From NCBI GenBank assembly GCA_016342415.1, contig JAEIOD010000026.1, forward strand, positions 1-64,000: a stretch of DNA of 64,000 nt, given 5' to 3'. The translations under genes and the position numbers were made by a program. Source of the DNA: Clostridiales bacterium (GTDB lineage: Bacteria; Bacillota; Clostridia; Peptostreptococcales; Acidaminobacteraceae). The notes beneath the pieces were generated by a model that was not told where the DNA came from, did no database searches, and was given only the letters and a program-made list of their open reading frames with translations. This document shows, piece after piece, positions 8,466 to 18,125 of the stretch (position 1 is the first letter of the stretch; each line of letters opens with the position of its first letter).

Positions 8466-9860
8466 TTAATAGTATCGAACCACTTCAAACCTTTCTAACT
8501 TATAATCATCAGTTTCTGAAATACTACCTTTATGACATGCAATGCGTACCTGCTCCTCAGGGGTATCAATCCCCTCCAAGTTTGGTAGTAACAGCCCGCG
8601 TTTGTGTCCAGAGGTAACAATTACACCATATATTTTAGTATCTAACATAGAGATGTCATCAATTGCTTCCGGTTCTAATAACACATCTACCGTTATCTCA
8701 ATATCTTCTAACTCACTTGCTTCAACTTCAGGAAATCTAGGATCTTCAAAGGCTGCTTTAACAGCATTTGCTACTATCTCCAAAGCCACATTATCTTCTG
8801 TTGGGCCAATCGTGCCAATACATCCTCTTAAAGCACCATGCTTCTTAAGCGATACAAAAGTACCTGCCTTCGCTTCAAACATTTCTGCTGGTAATGAATC
8901 ATACATGATTTCATCTGTCAAACCCAAATATTTTTCAATTGTCCGTCTCGCTAATTTTACAAAATGACTTTCTTTTGATAATTTATCACTTTTACTGCTC
9001 TTATATTGATTCTCAATTAAATGAGTGAATTTTCTGTTCTCATCAATTGATAAATTTTCAAAACCCATTGCCAGATAACCAACACCAAAAGGTCCATCAT
9101 AACCATATGTTGTTGCATCATAATCATAGCCATCTAAGGTTCCTAACATAATATCAATAGATCTTTTACCACATTCACTCGCTTCATTTTGAAGCTTCTC
9201 ATCAAAAAACATAGCTGAGAGTATGTCTTTTTCTTCAAGAATCTTTCTAATCTTATGATCAAAAATAGCACCTGATGGATGATAGTCATAAGGTCCATCA
9301 CCTTTTAAGCAATGAGACATATCACCACTTGCTATTACAACAATATTTTCAAGAGTTGAACAAGCTTGAATGATTCTTCCAAATTCATATAGTTTATGAC
9401 TTGAAAACAACCCATAGGTAATATGAACCAACTTATAGTCTTTATAGTGTTCATCTACAAACTCTAAAGGTACGATAACGCCATGATCCAATGATTTACT
9501 GATATTAAAATACTCCGCGTTGTCATCATTTAGTTTTAAACATGGCACATCAATTTGACTGCTCTCATAAATAATCTTATCTACTAGAATTTTATTGTTC
9601 TCTTTTGATATAGAAATATTAGGATATCCAAACTTTTCTAAATTGCCATATAAACTATTGTCATAACCGATGGCAATCCCATCGCTAAATACAGGTCCAT
9701 GAGGTGTAATCACTATTATAGTATCTGGAGCAATAGCCTTGATTTGTTTACCAATTTTGTGTAAACCATCAATTAGACCTTCACACTCTTTTTCAGCGCC
9801 TCTTCCTACTTGTGGTATTAAAATAGGCGGGTGAGGCATTAAAAAAGTTCCTTTAATCAT
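8466..9860 (-). CDS. fused class III dioxygenase-like (LigB/Memo-like) and AMMECR1 domain protein
   Basis: A protein of 464 residues with two domains. Residues 1-275 resemble the class III extradiol dioxygenase B fold (LigB/Memo-like), with possible metal-site residues His10, His54, His126 and the SGDMSH segment (178-183). Residues 295-464 are AMMECR1, with the hallmark LRGCIG at 344-349. These are the A and B parts of the AmmeMemoRadiSam set, which usually includes a radical SAM protein; none is in this window. Biochemical function is not established. The gene starts 1 bp after the MazG-like gene ends, so the two form a unit. A start at residue 1 (9860) fits a GGTG-containing ribosome site. 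Confidence 0.9.
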   Translation of the reverse strand: MIKGTFLMPHPPILIPQVGRGAEKECEGLIDGLHKIGKQIKAIAPDTIIVITPHGPVFSDGIAIGYDNSLYGNLEKFGYPNISISKENNKILVDKIIYESSQIDVPCLKLNDDNAEYFNISKSLDHGVIVPLEFVDEHYKDYKLVHITYGLFSSHKLYEFGRIIQACSTLENIVVIASGDMSHCLKGDGPYDYHPSGAIFDHKIRKILEEKDILSAMFFDEKLQNEASECGKRSIDIMLGTLDGYDYDATTYGYDGPFGVGYLAMGFENLSIDENRKFTHLIENQYKSSKSDKLSKESHFVKLARRTIEKYLGLTDEIMYDSLPAEMFEAKAGTFVSLKKHGALRGCIGTIGPTEDNVALEIVANAVKAAFEDPRFPEVEASELEDIEITVDVLLEPEAIDDISMLDTKIYGVIVTSGHKRGLLLPNLEGIDTPEEQVRIACHKGSISETDDYKLERFEVVRYY

Positions 9861-9861
9861 A

Positions 9862-10194
9862 TTATTTCACCTTCTTATCAGCTATATAACCTTTTCTTAT
9901 TAGCTTCTCAATATGTTCATCAAGTTTATCGTGAATATTAATGTTGTACTCATTTTCAAGTACAAACATCATAGAAACTGCAACTTGTGCAACATCCAAT
10001 AGTTCCTCTGATATCTTTTCAACCAATTTATGTTGATCTAATACTTCTCGTTCACCATTTAGACCTCTAAACTTACCGATTACCTGAGCCAACTCACCTG
10101 CTTCTTCCATCAATTTCAGGCATGTGGATTCCAAACCAGGTTGTAAGTTATTTAGTTTTGGCAAGCTGATCATTTTATATTCTGTTAAATTCAT
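9862..10194 (-). CDS. MazG-like nucleotide pyrophosphohydrolase
   Basis: A 110-residue all-alpha protein with the MazG-like metal motif: LMEEAGELAQ (Glu30, Glu31, Glu34) and EELLDVAQ (Glu63, Glu64, Asp67). This layout binds magnesium and hydrolyses nucleoside triphosphates or related nucleotides to monophosphate and pyrophosphate; the preferred substrate is unknown. AAGGAGG lies 5 nt before the ATG. It is the first gene of the pair with the LigB-AMMECR1 fusion. Confidence 0.85.
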   Translation of the reverse strand: MNLTEYKMISLPKLNNLQPGLESTCLKLMEEAGELAQVIGKFRGLNGEREVLDQHKLVEKISEELLDVAQVAVSMMFVLENEYNINIHDKLDEHIEKLIRKGYIADKKVK

Positions 10195-10234
10195 ATGAGC
10201 CTCCTTTTAGTTCATCATATCATATGATACTACA

Positions 10235-10269
10235 AAAAGAAAAAAACGAGAACCAAAACTGGTTCTCGT
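10235..10269 (-). terminator. terminator of rplM-rpsI
   Basis: ACGAGAACC (10246-10254) pairs with GGTTCTCGT (10261-10269) around six bases; on the minus strand the stem is followed by TTTTTTCTTTTTG. It lies just past the rpsI stop. Confidence 0.93.
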
Positions 10270-10290
10270 ACATTTGGATAAATCCAACAA

Positions 10291-10689
10291 CTATCTCTTT
10301 GAGAATTGTGGTGACTTTCTTGCTTTCTTAAGACCGTATTTCTTTCTTTCCTTCATTCTAGGATCTCTAGTAAGGAAACCTTCAGCTTTTAAAGTTGCTC
10401 TATATGCATCAGAATCAACTTCTAATAAAGCTCTTGAAATACCATGTCTAACAGCTCCTGCTTGACCAGTGTATCCGCCACCTTCAACTTTGATGATTGC
10501 ATCAAATTTACCTTCAGTTTTAGTAACTAATAAAGGTCTTTTTACTTCTCTTCTTAAAGTTGCATAATCAAAGTATTGATCAAGTGTTTGACCGTTTACT
10601 GAGATTTCGCCTGAACCAGGAATTAATCTAACTCTGGCAATAGCTTTTTTTCTTCTACCTGTACCACGGTATTGTACTAAACCACTCAT
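10291..10689 (-). CDS. rpsI: 30S ribosomal protein S9
   Basis: A small-subunit head protein of 132 residues whose C-terminal tail reaches the P-site tRNA. The family N-terminal core [16 protein letters not shown] and the basic end [11 protein letters not shown] (final Arg that touches the anticodon loop) are both present. It follows rplM by 12 bp with a strong AGGAGG site, the usual L13-S9 pair. Confidence 0.98.
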   Translation of the reverse strand: MSGLVQYRGTGRRKKAIARVRLIPGSGEISVNGQTLDQYFDYATLRREVKRPLLVTKTEGKFDAIIKVEGGGYTGQAGAVRHGISRALLEVDSDAYRATLKAEGFLTRDPRMKERKKYGLKKARKSPQFSKR

Positions 10690-10701
10690 TTAAATTCCTC
10701 C

Positions 10702-11130
10702 TTATAATTCAAGCATTTCCGGCTTTTGAGCTTGATGATCATGCTCTGGACCTGCGTAAACTTTTAATTTTCTATACATTTGGCTACCTAAAGAGTTCTT
10801 TGGTAACATGCCTTTTACAGCTTTCTCGATGATTCTTTCAGGGTGCTTAGCAAGCATCTCCTTGTAAGATCTTTCTCTTAAACCACCCATGTAACCTGTA
10901 TGGTGTCTATAAACTTTTTGTGTCGCTTTGTTACCAGTTACTTTTACTTTTTCTGCATTTACAACAATAATAAAATCACCACAGTCAACATGAGGTGTAT
11001 AGATAGGCTTATGCTTACCTCTTAATCTAGTAGCTATCTCAGTTGATAGTCTACCTAATGTTTTATCTGTCGCATCTATTACATACCATTTTCTTTCAAT
11101 TTCCAATGGCTTCGCTACGTAAGACTTCAT
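10702..11130 (-). CDS. rplM: 50S ribosomal protein L13
   Basis: An early-assembly large-subunit protein of 142 residues. Motifs [16 protein letters not shown] and GMLPKNSLG are typical of the family. AGGAGG lies 6 nt before the ATG. It is the first gene of a two-gene unit with its own SigA promoter and leader, separate from the ecf genes upstream. Confidence 0.98.
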   Translation of the reverse strand: MKSYVAKPLEIERKWYVIDATDKTLGRLSTEIATRLRGKHKPIYTPHVDCGDFIIVVNAEKVKVTGNKATQKVYRHHTGYMGGLRERSYKEMLAKHPERIIEKAVKGMLPKNSLGSQMYRKLKVYAGPEHDHQAQKPEMLEL

Positions 11131-11204
11131 GACATTCCTCCTAATAAATTAGTAAAATTTTTATATTAAAACCCGGGGCATTGGATTTATAATCAATATT
11201 CAAC
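11131..11204 (-). promoter_or_regulatory. 5' leader of rplM-rpsI, candidate L13 leader
   Basis: About 75 nt lie between the predicted start point and rplM. The leader contains a conspicuous GC patch, GCCCCGGG, in AT-rich sequence. Bacillota have a known L13 leader motif at this place; I see the position and the GC core but cannot confirm the covariation model. Confidence 0.4.
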
Positions 11205-11210
11205 ATATAT

Positions 11211-11239
11211 ATTATATGTATATGGCAGGTCAAAGTCAA
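11211..11239 (-). promoter_or_regulatory. promoter of rplM-rpsI
   Basis: TTGACT (11239-11234), 17 bp, perfect TATAAT (11216-11211), in the 122-bp gap between truA and rplM. Confidence 0.88.
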
Positions 11240-11252
11240 GTACTTTTTATGA

Positions 11253-11993
11253 TTATTTATAATAAACTTCTTTTAAGTACAAACCTTCGGCTGGTGCCAC
11301 CTTCGTTGTGTATTTTCTAGTGGGATTTTCAAATAATTCTATAGTTTTTTGAGGTAAAATTTTACCTTGTCCAACTTCTAATAGATATCCTGTAATAATC
11401 CTAACCATTTTATACAAGAAACCATTACCAGTATAAGTAAGTTCAATATTATCACCAGTTTTGTTTAATGTGATATCATGAATAATTCTTATTGGATTTT
11501 GAGCTGAACTCCCTGATGCCATAAAACTGGTGAAATCATGTTCCCCAATTAAATAAGATATGGCTTCCAACATCAGCTCTTCTTTTATTTCATAAGGATA
11601 ATGATAGGCATAGTGAGAAGTGAACACATCTCTATCTAATGCATTTAATACTTTATAAACATAAGTCTTTCCTTTAGCAGAATATCTAGCATGAAATTCT
11701 TCTGATTCAAAAGAAAGGTTTAATATTCTTATATCTTCTGACAAAAAATTATTCAAAGCACGTTTAAGATTCTCGAGAGGCATGGGGATGGCTGTTTTAA
11801 ATGTTGCAACTTGACCATAAGCATGTACGCCAGCATCGGTACGCCCTGCACCATCAATTGATATCTCCCTCTTGAATATCCTATTTAGAACTCTTTCTAT
11901 ATCACCTTGTACACTTCTAGATTTGGTTTGCCTTTGCCAACCAAAAAAATTGGTGCCATCATATTCTATAATCATTTTAACGACTTGATCCAT
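11253..11993 (-). CDS. truA: tRNA pseudouridine(38-40) synthase
   Basis: Converts uridines 38, 39 and 40 of the tRNA anticodon arm to pseudouridine. The protein has 246 residues. The catalytic Asp53 lies in GAGRTDAGVHAYG, and the second family block GNGFLYKMVR is near residue 193. It is the last gene of the ecfA1-ecfA2-ecfT-truA unit, 8 bp after ecfT, an arrangement shared with other Bacillota. Confidence 0.97.
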   Translation of the reverse strand: MDQVVKMIIEYDGTNFFGWQRQTKSRSVQGDIERVLNRIFKREISIDGAGRTDAGVHAYGQVATFKTAIPMPLENLKRALNNFLSEDIRILNLSFESEEFHARYSAKGKTYVYKVLNALDRDVFTSHYAYHYPYEIKEELMLEAISYLIGEHDFTSFMASGSSAQNPIRIIHDITLNKTGDNIELTYTGNGFLYKMVRIITGYLLEVGQGKILPQKTIELFENPTRKYTTKVAPAEGLYLKEVYYK

Positions 11994-12001
11994 TAGATCT
12001 C

Positions 12002-12793
12002 CTATAAATAAATGACTACCAACACCACATAAATAAATGATAGGATAAGTGCTATATAGTCTGAGGTATTATATTTTAAAACGTTTAATCTAGTTCTACC
12101 CTCACCGCCACGATAACATCTAGCCTCCATGGCCATGGCCAGTTCATCTGCTCTTCTAAATGCACTGATGAATAGTGGAACCAATAACGGAATCATGTTC
12201 TTAGCTCTTTTAAAAATGTTCCCGCTTTCAAAATCAGCTCCTCTTGCCATTTGAGCCTTCATAATTTTATCAGCTTCTTCAATAAGTGTAGGAATAAATC
12301 TAAGAGCAATTGTCATCATCATTGCCAGCTCATGTGCTGGAAACTTGACTTTTTTTAAAGGCGACAATAAACGCTCAATACCATCCGTCAACGCCATTGG
12401 TGAAGTTGTTAAAGTTACCATAGATGATGTCACGATTAAAAAAGTGAATCTAAAGAAAGTCATTAGAGCTCTATCAATACCTTCTGCAGTAATTTCAAGT
12501 ATCCAAAATGAAAATACTACACGACCAGGCGTCAAAAACATATTTATCGAAACTGCTATTACTATAAAAAACAGTATCGGCTTCAATCCCTTCAAAATAA
12601 ATTTAACCGGTACTTTTGATAGTAGAATTACTGTTGAAAGCACAATTAAAACAACGCCATAACCAAACAAGGGTGTTATAAGGAATAAAGCGACTATCAT
12701 CAACAACGAACCTATTAACTTAGTTCGAGGATCTAATCTATGTATAATGGAATCAGCTGGATAATGCTGTCCTATTGTTATATCACGTAACAT
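12002..12793 (-). CDS. ecfT: ECF transporter transmembrane component EcfT
   Basis: The membrane scaffold of a group II energy-coupling factor transporter, shared by several vitamin- or metal-binding S components. The protein has 263 residues with about five hydrophobic helices. Two Ala-Arg-Gly-type coupling segments are visible, MARGADFESG and EARCYRGGEGRTRL, where EcfT contacts the two ATPases. It starts 1 bp after ecfA2 ends. Substrate specificity is set by S components encoded elsewhere. Confidence 0.95.
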   Translation of the reverse strand: MLRDITIGQHYPADSIIHRLDPRTKLIGSLLMIVALFLITPLFGYGVVLIVLSTVILLSKVPVKFILKGLKPILFFIVIAVSINMFLTPGRVVFSFWILEITAEGIDRALMTFFRFTFLIVTSSMVTLTTSPMALTDGIERLLSPLKKVKFPAHELAMMMTIALRFIPTLIEEADKIMKAQMARGADFESGNIFKRAKNMIPLLVPLFISAFRRADELAMAMEARCYRGGEGRTRLNVLKYNTSDYIALILSFIYVVLVVIYL

Positions 12794-13648
12794 TTATTTC
12801 TCCCTTAACTGTTGTAGTATAGCATCTTTAATTTCATTAAATGTTATGAGGGTGTCATCAATATCAAAACCTTTTGAGTTTAAATTGAAAACTAATTTAG
12901 ATAACTGCGGTATATCCAATCCTATAGACTGTAAATGCTCACTGTGTCTAAACACTTCTCTTGGAGTAGCATCGTATACGATTTTACTTTTGTGCATTAC
13001 AATCAAACGTGAGGCCAACCTAGCCACATCTTCCATACTGTGTGTTACAAATATAATTGTCATCTTTTCTTTTACATGAAGTTCTTTTATATAACACAAT
13101 AGTTCGTCTCTTGATTTAGGATCTAGACCAGCAGTTGGTTCATCCAATATTAGGATTTTGGGTTTCATTGCTAAAACACCTGCAATGGCAACCTTTCTCT
13201 TTTGACCACCACTTAGTTCAAAGGGTGCTTTTTCACCAAATTCCTTTATATCCAAACCCACATGTTTTAACGATTCCTCTACTACAGAATCAATTTGATC
13301 TTCTGGAATACCGATATTTCTTGGTCCAAAGGCAACATCCTTTGCAACTGTTTCTTCAAATAATTGATACTCAGGATATTGAAAAACCAAGCCTACCTTT
13401 TGTCTTAATAACTTTAGGTTCTGCTTACCTTTTTCTATTTTAAAGCCATCGATATCAATACTACCACTTGACGGTCTTAAAAGACCATTTAAGTGCTGTA
13501 TCAACGTCGACTTACCTGAACCTGTATGTCCAATTAGTCCAATCAACTCACCATCTTCAATGTCCAAATTAATACCACTTAACGCTTCTAATTGATAAGG
13601 TGTGCCTTCATCATAAATATGCTTTAAATTCTTTATTTTAATCGACAT
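12794..13648 (-). CDS. ecfA2: ECF transporter ATP-binding protein EcfA2
   Basis: One of two ABC ATPases that power the ECF module. Of its 284 residues, Walker A GHTGSGKST is at 40-48, signature ELSGGQ near 144-149, and Walker B ILILDEPTAGLDP from 165. Its C-terminal tail is typical of EcfA proteins. It overlaps the 3' end of ecfA1 by 16 bp, so the two are probably coupled in translation to make a heterodimer. Confidence 0.96.
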   Translation of the reverse strand: MSIKIKNLKHIYDEGTPYQLEALSGINLDIEDGELIGLIGHTGSGKSTLIQHLNGLLRPSSGSIDIDGFKIEKGKQNLKLLRQKVGLVFQYPEYQLFEETVAKDVAFGPRNIGIPEDQIDSVVEESLKHVGLDIKEFGEKAPFELSGGQKRKVAIAGVLAMKPKILILDEPTAGLDPKSRDELLCYIKELHVKEKMTIIFVTHSMEDVARLASRLIVMHKSKIVYDATPREVFRHSEHLQSIGLDIPQLSKLVFNLNSKGFDIDDTLITFNEIKDAILQQLREK

Positions 13649-14460
13649 AAACTCTCCACCATCTCTTCTAACGTAATGATATTCTTATTTATATCAATAC
13701 CTTCTTCATTTAATGCAATTGCTAAAGAAGTCACTTGCGGAACATCTAGTCCAATAGACTTCATTTTTTCTACATTAGTGAAAACAGCCTTTGGAGAACC
13801 TTGTAGTTCTATACGACCTTTATCAATTACAACAATTTTATCAGCATCTATGGCTTCATTCATATAGTGTGTTATTAATACTACAGTCATCTTTTCTTCT
13901 TTATTAAGACGTTTAATTATACTAAGCACTTCCGCTCTACCCGCCGGATCAAGCATAGCAGTTGGTTCATCTAGTATGATACATTTCGGCTTCATTGCCA
14001 AAACACCTGCAATTGCAATTCTCTGCTTCTGACCTCCTGAAAGCATATGTGGCGGTCGCTTATGATAATCGTCCATATCAACAATTTTTAAAACTTCATC
14101 TACCCGTCTTCTAATCTCAGACGATTCCACACCCAAATTCTCAGGACCAAAAGCTATATCTTCTTCAACAATAGTTGCTACAATTTGATTGTCTGGATTT
14201 TGAAATATCAAGCCTGCATGTTCCCTTATTTGCCATAAATTTTTTTCATCTTTTGTATTCATATCAGCAATCAATACATCCCCCTCATTGGGTAACAGTA
14301 TTGCATTAGCCAACTTGGCAAATGTAGATTTACCAGATCCATTATGACCCATAATCACTACAAACTCACCATCTTTGACATGTATATTAAAATCTTCTAA
14401 AACCGAAGTTATAGAATCCTGTCTTTTATATTTAAAATTGACACCATTTGCCTTAATCAT
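13633..14460 (-). CDS. ecfA1: ECF transporter ATP-binding protein EcfA1
   Basis: Partner ATPase of EcfA2; 275 residues from the preferred start. Walker A GHNGSGKST is at residues 38-46, the signature MLSGGQKQR is intact and Walker B is IILDEPTAMLDP. The ATG at 14460 is chosen because AAGAAGGTG lies just upstream and because a longer frame (to 14496) would begin upstream of the predicted transcription start near 14481. First gene of the ecf-truA unit. Confidence 0.96.
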   Translation of the reverse strand: MIKANGVNFKYKRQDSITSVLEDFNIHVKDGEFVVIMGHNGSGKSTFAKLANAILLPNEGDVLIADMNTKDEKNLWQIREHAGLIFQNPDNQIVATIVEEDIAFGPENLGVESSEIRRRVDEVLKIVDMDDYHKRPPHMLSGGQKQRIAIAGVLAMKPKCIILDEPTAMLDPAGRAEVLSIIKRLNKEEKMTVVLITHYMNEAIDADKIVVIDKGRIELQGSPKAVFTNVEKMKSIGLDVPQVTSLAIALNEEGIDINKNIITLEEMVESLCRLK

Positions 14461-14487
14461 ATTTTCACCTTCTTTTCTTGTCAGTTC

Positions 14488-14516
14488 ATTATACAATTAA
14501 TCCATTGCTTTCACAA
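14488..14516 (-). promoter_or_regulatory. promoter of ecfA1-ecfA2-ecfT-truA
   Basis: TTGTGA (14516-14511), 17 bp, perfect TATAAT (14493-14488). The start point would fall near 14481, about 20 bp before the ecfA1 ATG. Confidence 0.8.
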
Positions 14517-14618
14517 CTTTTGAGTCGAAGTTTACGCTTTCTTAATTCATCAGAATTTAAGGTAAAATACCATGTTAATACTCTACTGTTCTATTATTGA
14601 ATAAGAATGAGTATTCTA

Positions 14619-14648
14619 AGTAAAAAAAAACCAGCTAAGCTGGTTTTT
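14619..14648 (-). terminator. terminator of the S10-spc-alpha operon
   Basis: AAAAACCAGC and GCTGGTTTTT form a stem around a short TAA loop, with nine T on the minus strand, 7 bp past the rplQ stop. It separates the ribosomal operon from the ecf genes. Confidence 0.92.
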
Positions 14649-14654
14649 ACGTCC

Positions 14655-14996
14655 TTAGATTAATTCAAGAATTACCATTGGTGCAGCATCGCCTCTACGA
14701 GGTCCTAGCTTATACATTCTAGTATATCCACCATTTCTATCTTCATACTTAGGAGCGATTTCTTCAAAAACATTCTTAACTACGTCTTTTTCAGTTACGT
14801 AAGCCAAAACTTGTCTTCTTGCATGTAAGTCACCTCTTTTAGCAAGTGTGATCATTTTTTCTGCAATTTTCTTAGTTTCTTTAGCTCTCGCTTCAGTAGT
14901 CTCAATTCGTCCATGCTTTAGTAAACTAGTTACTAAATTTCTAAGCATCATATTTCTATGAGCAGAAGGACGGCCTAACTTTCTGTAAATAGCCAT
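14655..14996 (-). CDS. rplQ: 50S ribosomal protein L17
   Basis: Large-subunit protein near the exit tunnel; 113 residues, the short bacterial form. The N-terminal block [21 protein letters not shown] is the family signature. Last gene of the long ribosomal operon, following rpoA by 18 bp. Confidence 0.98.
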   Translation of the reverse strand: MAIYRKLGRPSAHRNMMLRNLVTSLLKHGRIETTEARAKETKKIAEKMITLAKRGDLHARRQVLAYVTEKDVVKNVFEEIAPKYEDRNGGYTRMYKLGPRRGDAAPMVILELI

Positions 14997-15014
14997 GTGT
15001 TACTTCCTCCTTGC

Positions 15015-15965
15015 TTATTCTTCCTCAGTTCTTAGACCAAGTTCTAGTTCAATAAGCTTCTTCTTAACTTCTTCTAATGATTTCTTACCAAGGTTTCTAA
15101 CCTTCATCATATCTTCTTCAGATTTGTTAGCTAACTCTTCTACCGTGTTAATACCAGCACGTTTCAAGCAGTTGTAAGATCTCACTGATAAGTCAAGTTC
15201 TTCTATAGTCATTTCTAAAACTTTTTCTTTTTGATCTTCTTCTTTTTCAACCATGATTTCCACATTTTCCATGTTTTCAGACATGTCTATGAACAAGTTT
15301 AAATGCTCACTCATAATTTTAGCTGCCAATGAAAGTGACTCATCTGGTTTAATTGAACCATCAGTTGTTACTTCTAAAATAAGCTTGTCCAAACCAGATT
15401 CTTCACCTAGTCTAGTTTGCTCAGAATAGTAGTTCACTTTCTTAACAGGTGTGAAAATAGAGTCCACTAAAATTACACCAATTGGTAAGTTAGTTTCACC
15501 ATGATCTTCTGCAGGTACATATCCTCTTCCTTTAGCAATTCCGATTTCCATTAATAATGTAGCATCGTCTTCTAAAGTAGCGATATGTAAGTCTGTATTT
15601 AATACTTCCACATCAGAATCAACGATTAAGTCTCCAGCAGTAACTGGGCCCGGTTGATTCGCTTCAATTCTAATAATTTTAATATCATCATCAGAATGAA
15701 CTTTTGTGATTAAAGACTTCAGGTTAAGGATGATGTTTACAACATCCTCCTTAACACCTTGCACTGTTGAAAATTCATGTAGTACATTTTCAATCTTAAT
15801 CCATTTTACAGCACTACCAGGGAGCGAAGAAAGAAGTAATCTTCTCATGCTATTTCCTAATGTTGTCCCATAACCTTTTTGTAAAGGCTCAATGACAAAC
15901 TTACCATAGGTAAAATCTTCACTCATTTCTATACATTCAACATTTGGTTTTTCTATAGCTATCAC
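15015..15965 (-). CDS. rpoA: DNA-directed RNA polymerase subunit alpha
   Basis: Forms the dimer on which RNA polymerase assembles. Of 316 residues, the N-terminal assembly domain includes the [17 protein letters not shown] block (about 32-48), and the C-terminal domain with its helix-hairpin-helix ([20 protein letters not shown]) contacts UP-element DNA and activators. A Glu-rich linker separates the two. Placed between rpsD and rplQ as in all Bacillota. Confidence 0.98.
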   Translation of the reverse strand: MIAIEKPNVECIEMSEDFTYGKFVIEPLQKGYGTTLGNSMRRLLLSSLPGSAVKWIKIENVLHEFSTVQGVKEDVVNIILNLKSLITKVHSDDDIKIIRIEANQPGPVTAGDLIVDSDVEVLNTDLHIATLEDDATLLMEIGIAKGRGYVPAEDHGETNLPIGVILVDSIFTPVKKVNYYSEQTRLGEESGLDKLILEVTTDGSIKPDESLSLAAKIMSEHLNLFIDMSENMENVEIMVEKEEDQKEKVLEMTIEELDLSVRSYNCLKRAGINTVEELANKSEEDMMKVRNLGKKSLEEVKKKLIELELGLRTEEE

Positions 15966-16018
15966 TAAAATTTCCCTCCTCTTTTATTCAACTCTTATTG
16001 AGGGCAACCTACGCGCTA

Positions 16019-16639
16019 TTACTTAGAGTAAAGCTCGATGATAAGATGCTCTTCGATTGGTAAATCAATATCTTCTCTTACTGGAAGAGCTATTAACTTA
16101 CCTTCAAGTTTGTCAGCATTGCTTTCTAACCATTTTGGTGTAGTAGTTGCCTTTTCAGCCAATTCTTTAAACTTCGCTGAAGAAGTACTTTTCTCATTTA
16201 AAGTGATTACATCACCAACACCTAATAAAATTGATGGGATATTAGCTTTTTTACCGTTTAAAGAAAAATGGCCATGAGTAACTAGTTGTCTAGCTTCTTT
16301 TCTTGATGAACCATATCCTAATCTATAAACTACATTATCAAATCTTCTTTCTAATAAAGAAAGTAAGTTTTCACCAGTGATACCAGACATTTTTTCAGCT
16401 TTATCATATGTGTCTCTGAATTGCTTCTCTAATAGTCCGTAAAATCTCTTAACTTTTTGTTTCTCTCTTAATTGAATACCGTAACCAGACAGTTTAGTTC
16501 TTCTAGCACCGTGTTGTCCTGGAGCACTTTCACGTCTTGAAAGAGCACATTTATCAGAATAACAACGGTCGCCTTTAAGGAATAACTTTTCGCCTTCTCT
16601 ACGACATAATCTACAAGATGGACCTGTATATCTTGCCAT
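16019..16639 (-). CDS. rpsD: 30S ribosomal protein S4
   Basis: Primary 16S rRNA binder that starts assembly of the 5' domain; 206 residues. This is the zinc (C+) form: Cys9, Cys12, Cys26 and Cys31 make a four-cysteine site. The S4 RNA-binding domain follows with [10 protein letters not shown]-like sequence ([20 protein letters not shown]). It lies in the alpha operon, as in clostridia, unlike the separate rpsD of B. subtilis. Confidence 0.98.
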   Translation of the reverse strand: MARYTGPSCRLCRREGEKLFLKGDRCYSDKCALSRRESAPGQHGARRTKLSGYGIQLREKQKVKRFYGLLEKQFRDTYDKAEKMSGITGENLLSLLERRFDNVVYRLGYGSSRKEARQLVTHGHFSLNGKKANIPSILLGVGDVITLNEKSTSSAKFKELAEKATTTPKWLESNADKLEGKLIALPVREDIDLPIEEHLIIELYSK

Positions 16640-16657
16640 TATAGCACCTCCTACAAA

Positions 16658-17056
16658 TTATACTCTTCTACGCTTTGGTGGTCTACAACCATTGTGTGGA
16701 ATTGGAGTTACATCAGAAATCAATGTAATTTCAAGACCAGCTGCTTGTAGTGATCTAATTGCTGATTCTCTTCCTGAACCTGGACCCTTAACGAATACAG
16801 CTACAGTCTTTAAACCATGTTCCATTGCTGCTTTAGCAGCGGTTTCGCCAACTAATTGAGCTGCGAATGGAGTTGCTTTTCTAGATCCTTTAAATCCTAA
16901 GCTTCCACCTGATGACCAAGCAATTACATTACCTTGAACATCCGTTAGAGTAACAATTGTATTGTTAAAAGTCGATTGGATATGCGCTTGTCCACGTTCT
17001 ATATTCTTACGATCTTTTTTCTTCTTACGAACAGTTCTAGCTTTTTTAGCAACCAT
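16658..17056 (-). CDS. rpsK: 30S ribosomal protein S11
   Basis: Platform protein near the Shine-Dalgarno helix; 132 residues. Diagnostic segments are [14 protein letters not shown] and the C-terminal [13 protein letters not shown]. It is 13 bp after rpsM with a clear AGGAGG site. Confidence 0.98.
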   Translation of the reverse strand: MVAKKARTVRKKKKDRKNIERGQAHIQSTFNNTIVTLTDVQGNVIAWSSGGSLGFKGSRKATPFAAQLVGETAAKAAMEHGLKTVAVFVKGPGSGRESAIRSLQAAGLEITLISDVTPIPHNGCRPPKRRRV

Positions 17057-17069
17057 TTAATCGACCTCC

Positions 17070-17438
17070 TTATTTCTTTTTACGTGAAACAGTACGTTTA
17101 GGACCCTTAACTGTTCTCGCATTTGTTTTAGTCTTTTGGCCTCTCACAGGAAGTCTCTTTCTATGACGAATTCCTCTGTAACTACCAATATCTTGAAGTC
17201 TCTTAATATTCATAGCGATTTCTCTACGTAAATCACCTTCAATTAAGTGATCTTCTTCAAGAATACTTCTTAATTTTGCAACTTCTTCTTCTGTTAAGTC
17301 TTTAACTCTAGTATTTACGTCTATACTCGCTTTCGCTAATACTTGCTCAGAAGTTGGTCTTCCAATACCGTAGATATAAGTCAATCCAATAAGGACACGC
17401 TTATCTCTAGGCAAGTCAATACCTGCTATTCTTGCCAT
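17070..17438 (-). CDS. rpsM: 30S ribosomal protein S13
   Basis: Head protein at the intersubunit bridge and P-site tRNA; 122 residues from [10 protein letters not shown], the standard start. An in-frame GTG at 17450 overlaps the AGGAGG site and is rejected. The C-terminal basic tail ([16 protein letters not shown]) is present. Confidence 0.97.
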   Translation of the reverse strand: MARIAGIDLPRDKRVLIGLTYIYGIGRPTSEQVLAKASIDVNTRVKDLTEEEVAKLRSILEEDHLIEGDLRREIAMNIKRLQDIGSYRGIRHRKRLPVRGQKTKTNARTVKGPKRTVSRKKK

Positions 17439-17470
17439 ACTAAATGACACCTCCTAATATTCAAAAATCC

Positions 17471-17596
<126 letters not shown>

Positions 17597-17599
17597 TTA

Positions 17600-17815
17600 T
17601 TACTTGTCTCTCCACGTAATACGTCCTTTAGTTAAATCGTATGGTGACAATTCCAACGTAACGTTATCTCCCGGTAAGATTCGTATATAATTCATTCTTA
17701 ATTTTCCTGATATTGTAGCGTGAATAAGATGACCATTTTCTAATTTTACGATAAACTTCGCATTTGGCAAAGCTTCTTCTACAATACCTTTAACTTCTAT
17801 TTCACTTTTTGCCAT
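17600..17815 (-). CDS. infA: translation initiation factor IF-1
   Basis: Binds the ribosomal A site during initiation; 71 residues, an OB fold starting [18 protein letters not shown] and ending [10 protein letters not shown]. Its ribosome site AGGAGG lies within the last codons (Leu-Gly-Gly-Phe) of the KOW gene upstream, so the two are tightly linked in translation. Confidence 0.97.
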   Translation of the reverse strand: MAKSEIEVKGIVEEALPNAKFIVKLENGHLIHATISGKLRMNYIRILPGDNVTLELSPYDLTKGRITWRDK

Positions 17816-18115
17816 TTAAAAACCTCCTAAGTTGACCTGATTCAAATCAAATTTTTCAATTTCTTTACGAATCATAAGATTAGTAAGTTTCTTATCATCT
17901 GTCTGTTTCTCACGTACTACATCACTTATCTGTTTATATTCATACAAGTGTTTGATTTTTTTCTTTTTAGGACTTTCAATACGTCTAACATCTCCATCAA
18001 CCACCAATACATATTCGTGATCTATTATAGTTAGAACAAGAAAAATATGATTCTTATCACGCCCAGCTTTCGAACGTACATATTGTCCAATTTGAATACC
18101 ACTAATACTTTTCAT
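17816..18115 (-). CDS. KOW domain RNA-binding protein (L14e-like)
   Basis: A 99-residue protein with a KOW/SH3-like barrel (QIGQYVRSKAGRDKNHIFLVL) and a basic KKKKIKHL segment. Small proteins of this family lie between map and infA in many clostridia and are thought to bind ribosomal RNA; the exact role is unknown. It starts 10 bp after map ends and abuts infA. Confidence 0.85.
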   Translation of the reverse strand: MKSISGIQIGQYVRSKAGRDKNHIFLVLTIIDHEYVLVVDGDVRRIESPKKKKIKHLYEYKQISDVVREKQTDDKKLTNLMIRKEIEKFDLNQVNLGGF

Positions 18116-18125
18116 TTTTCACCTC

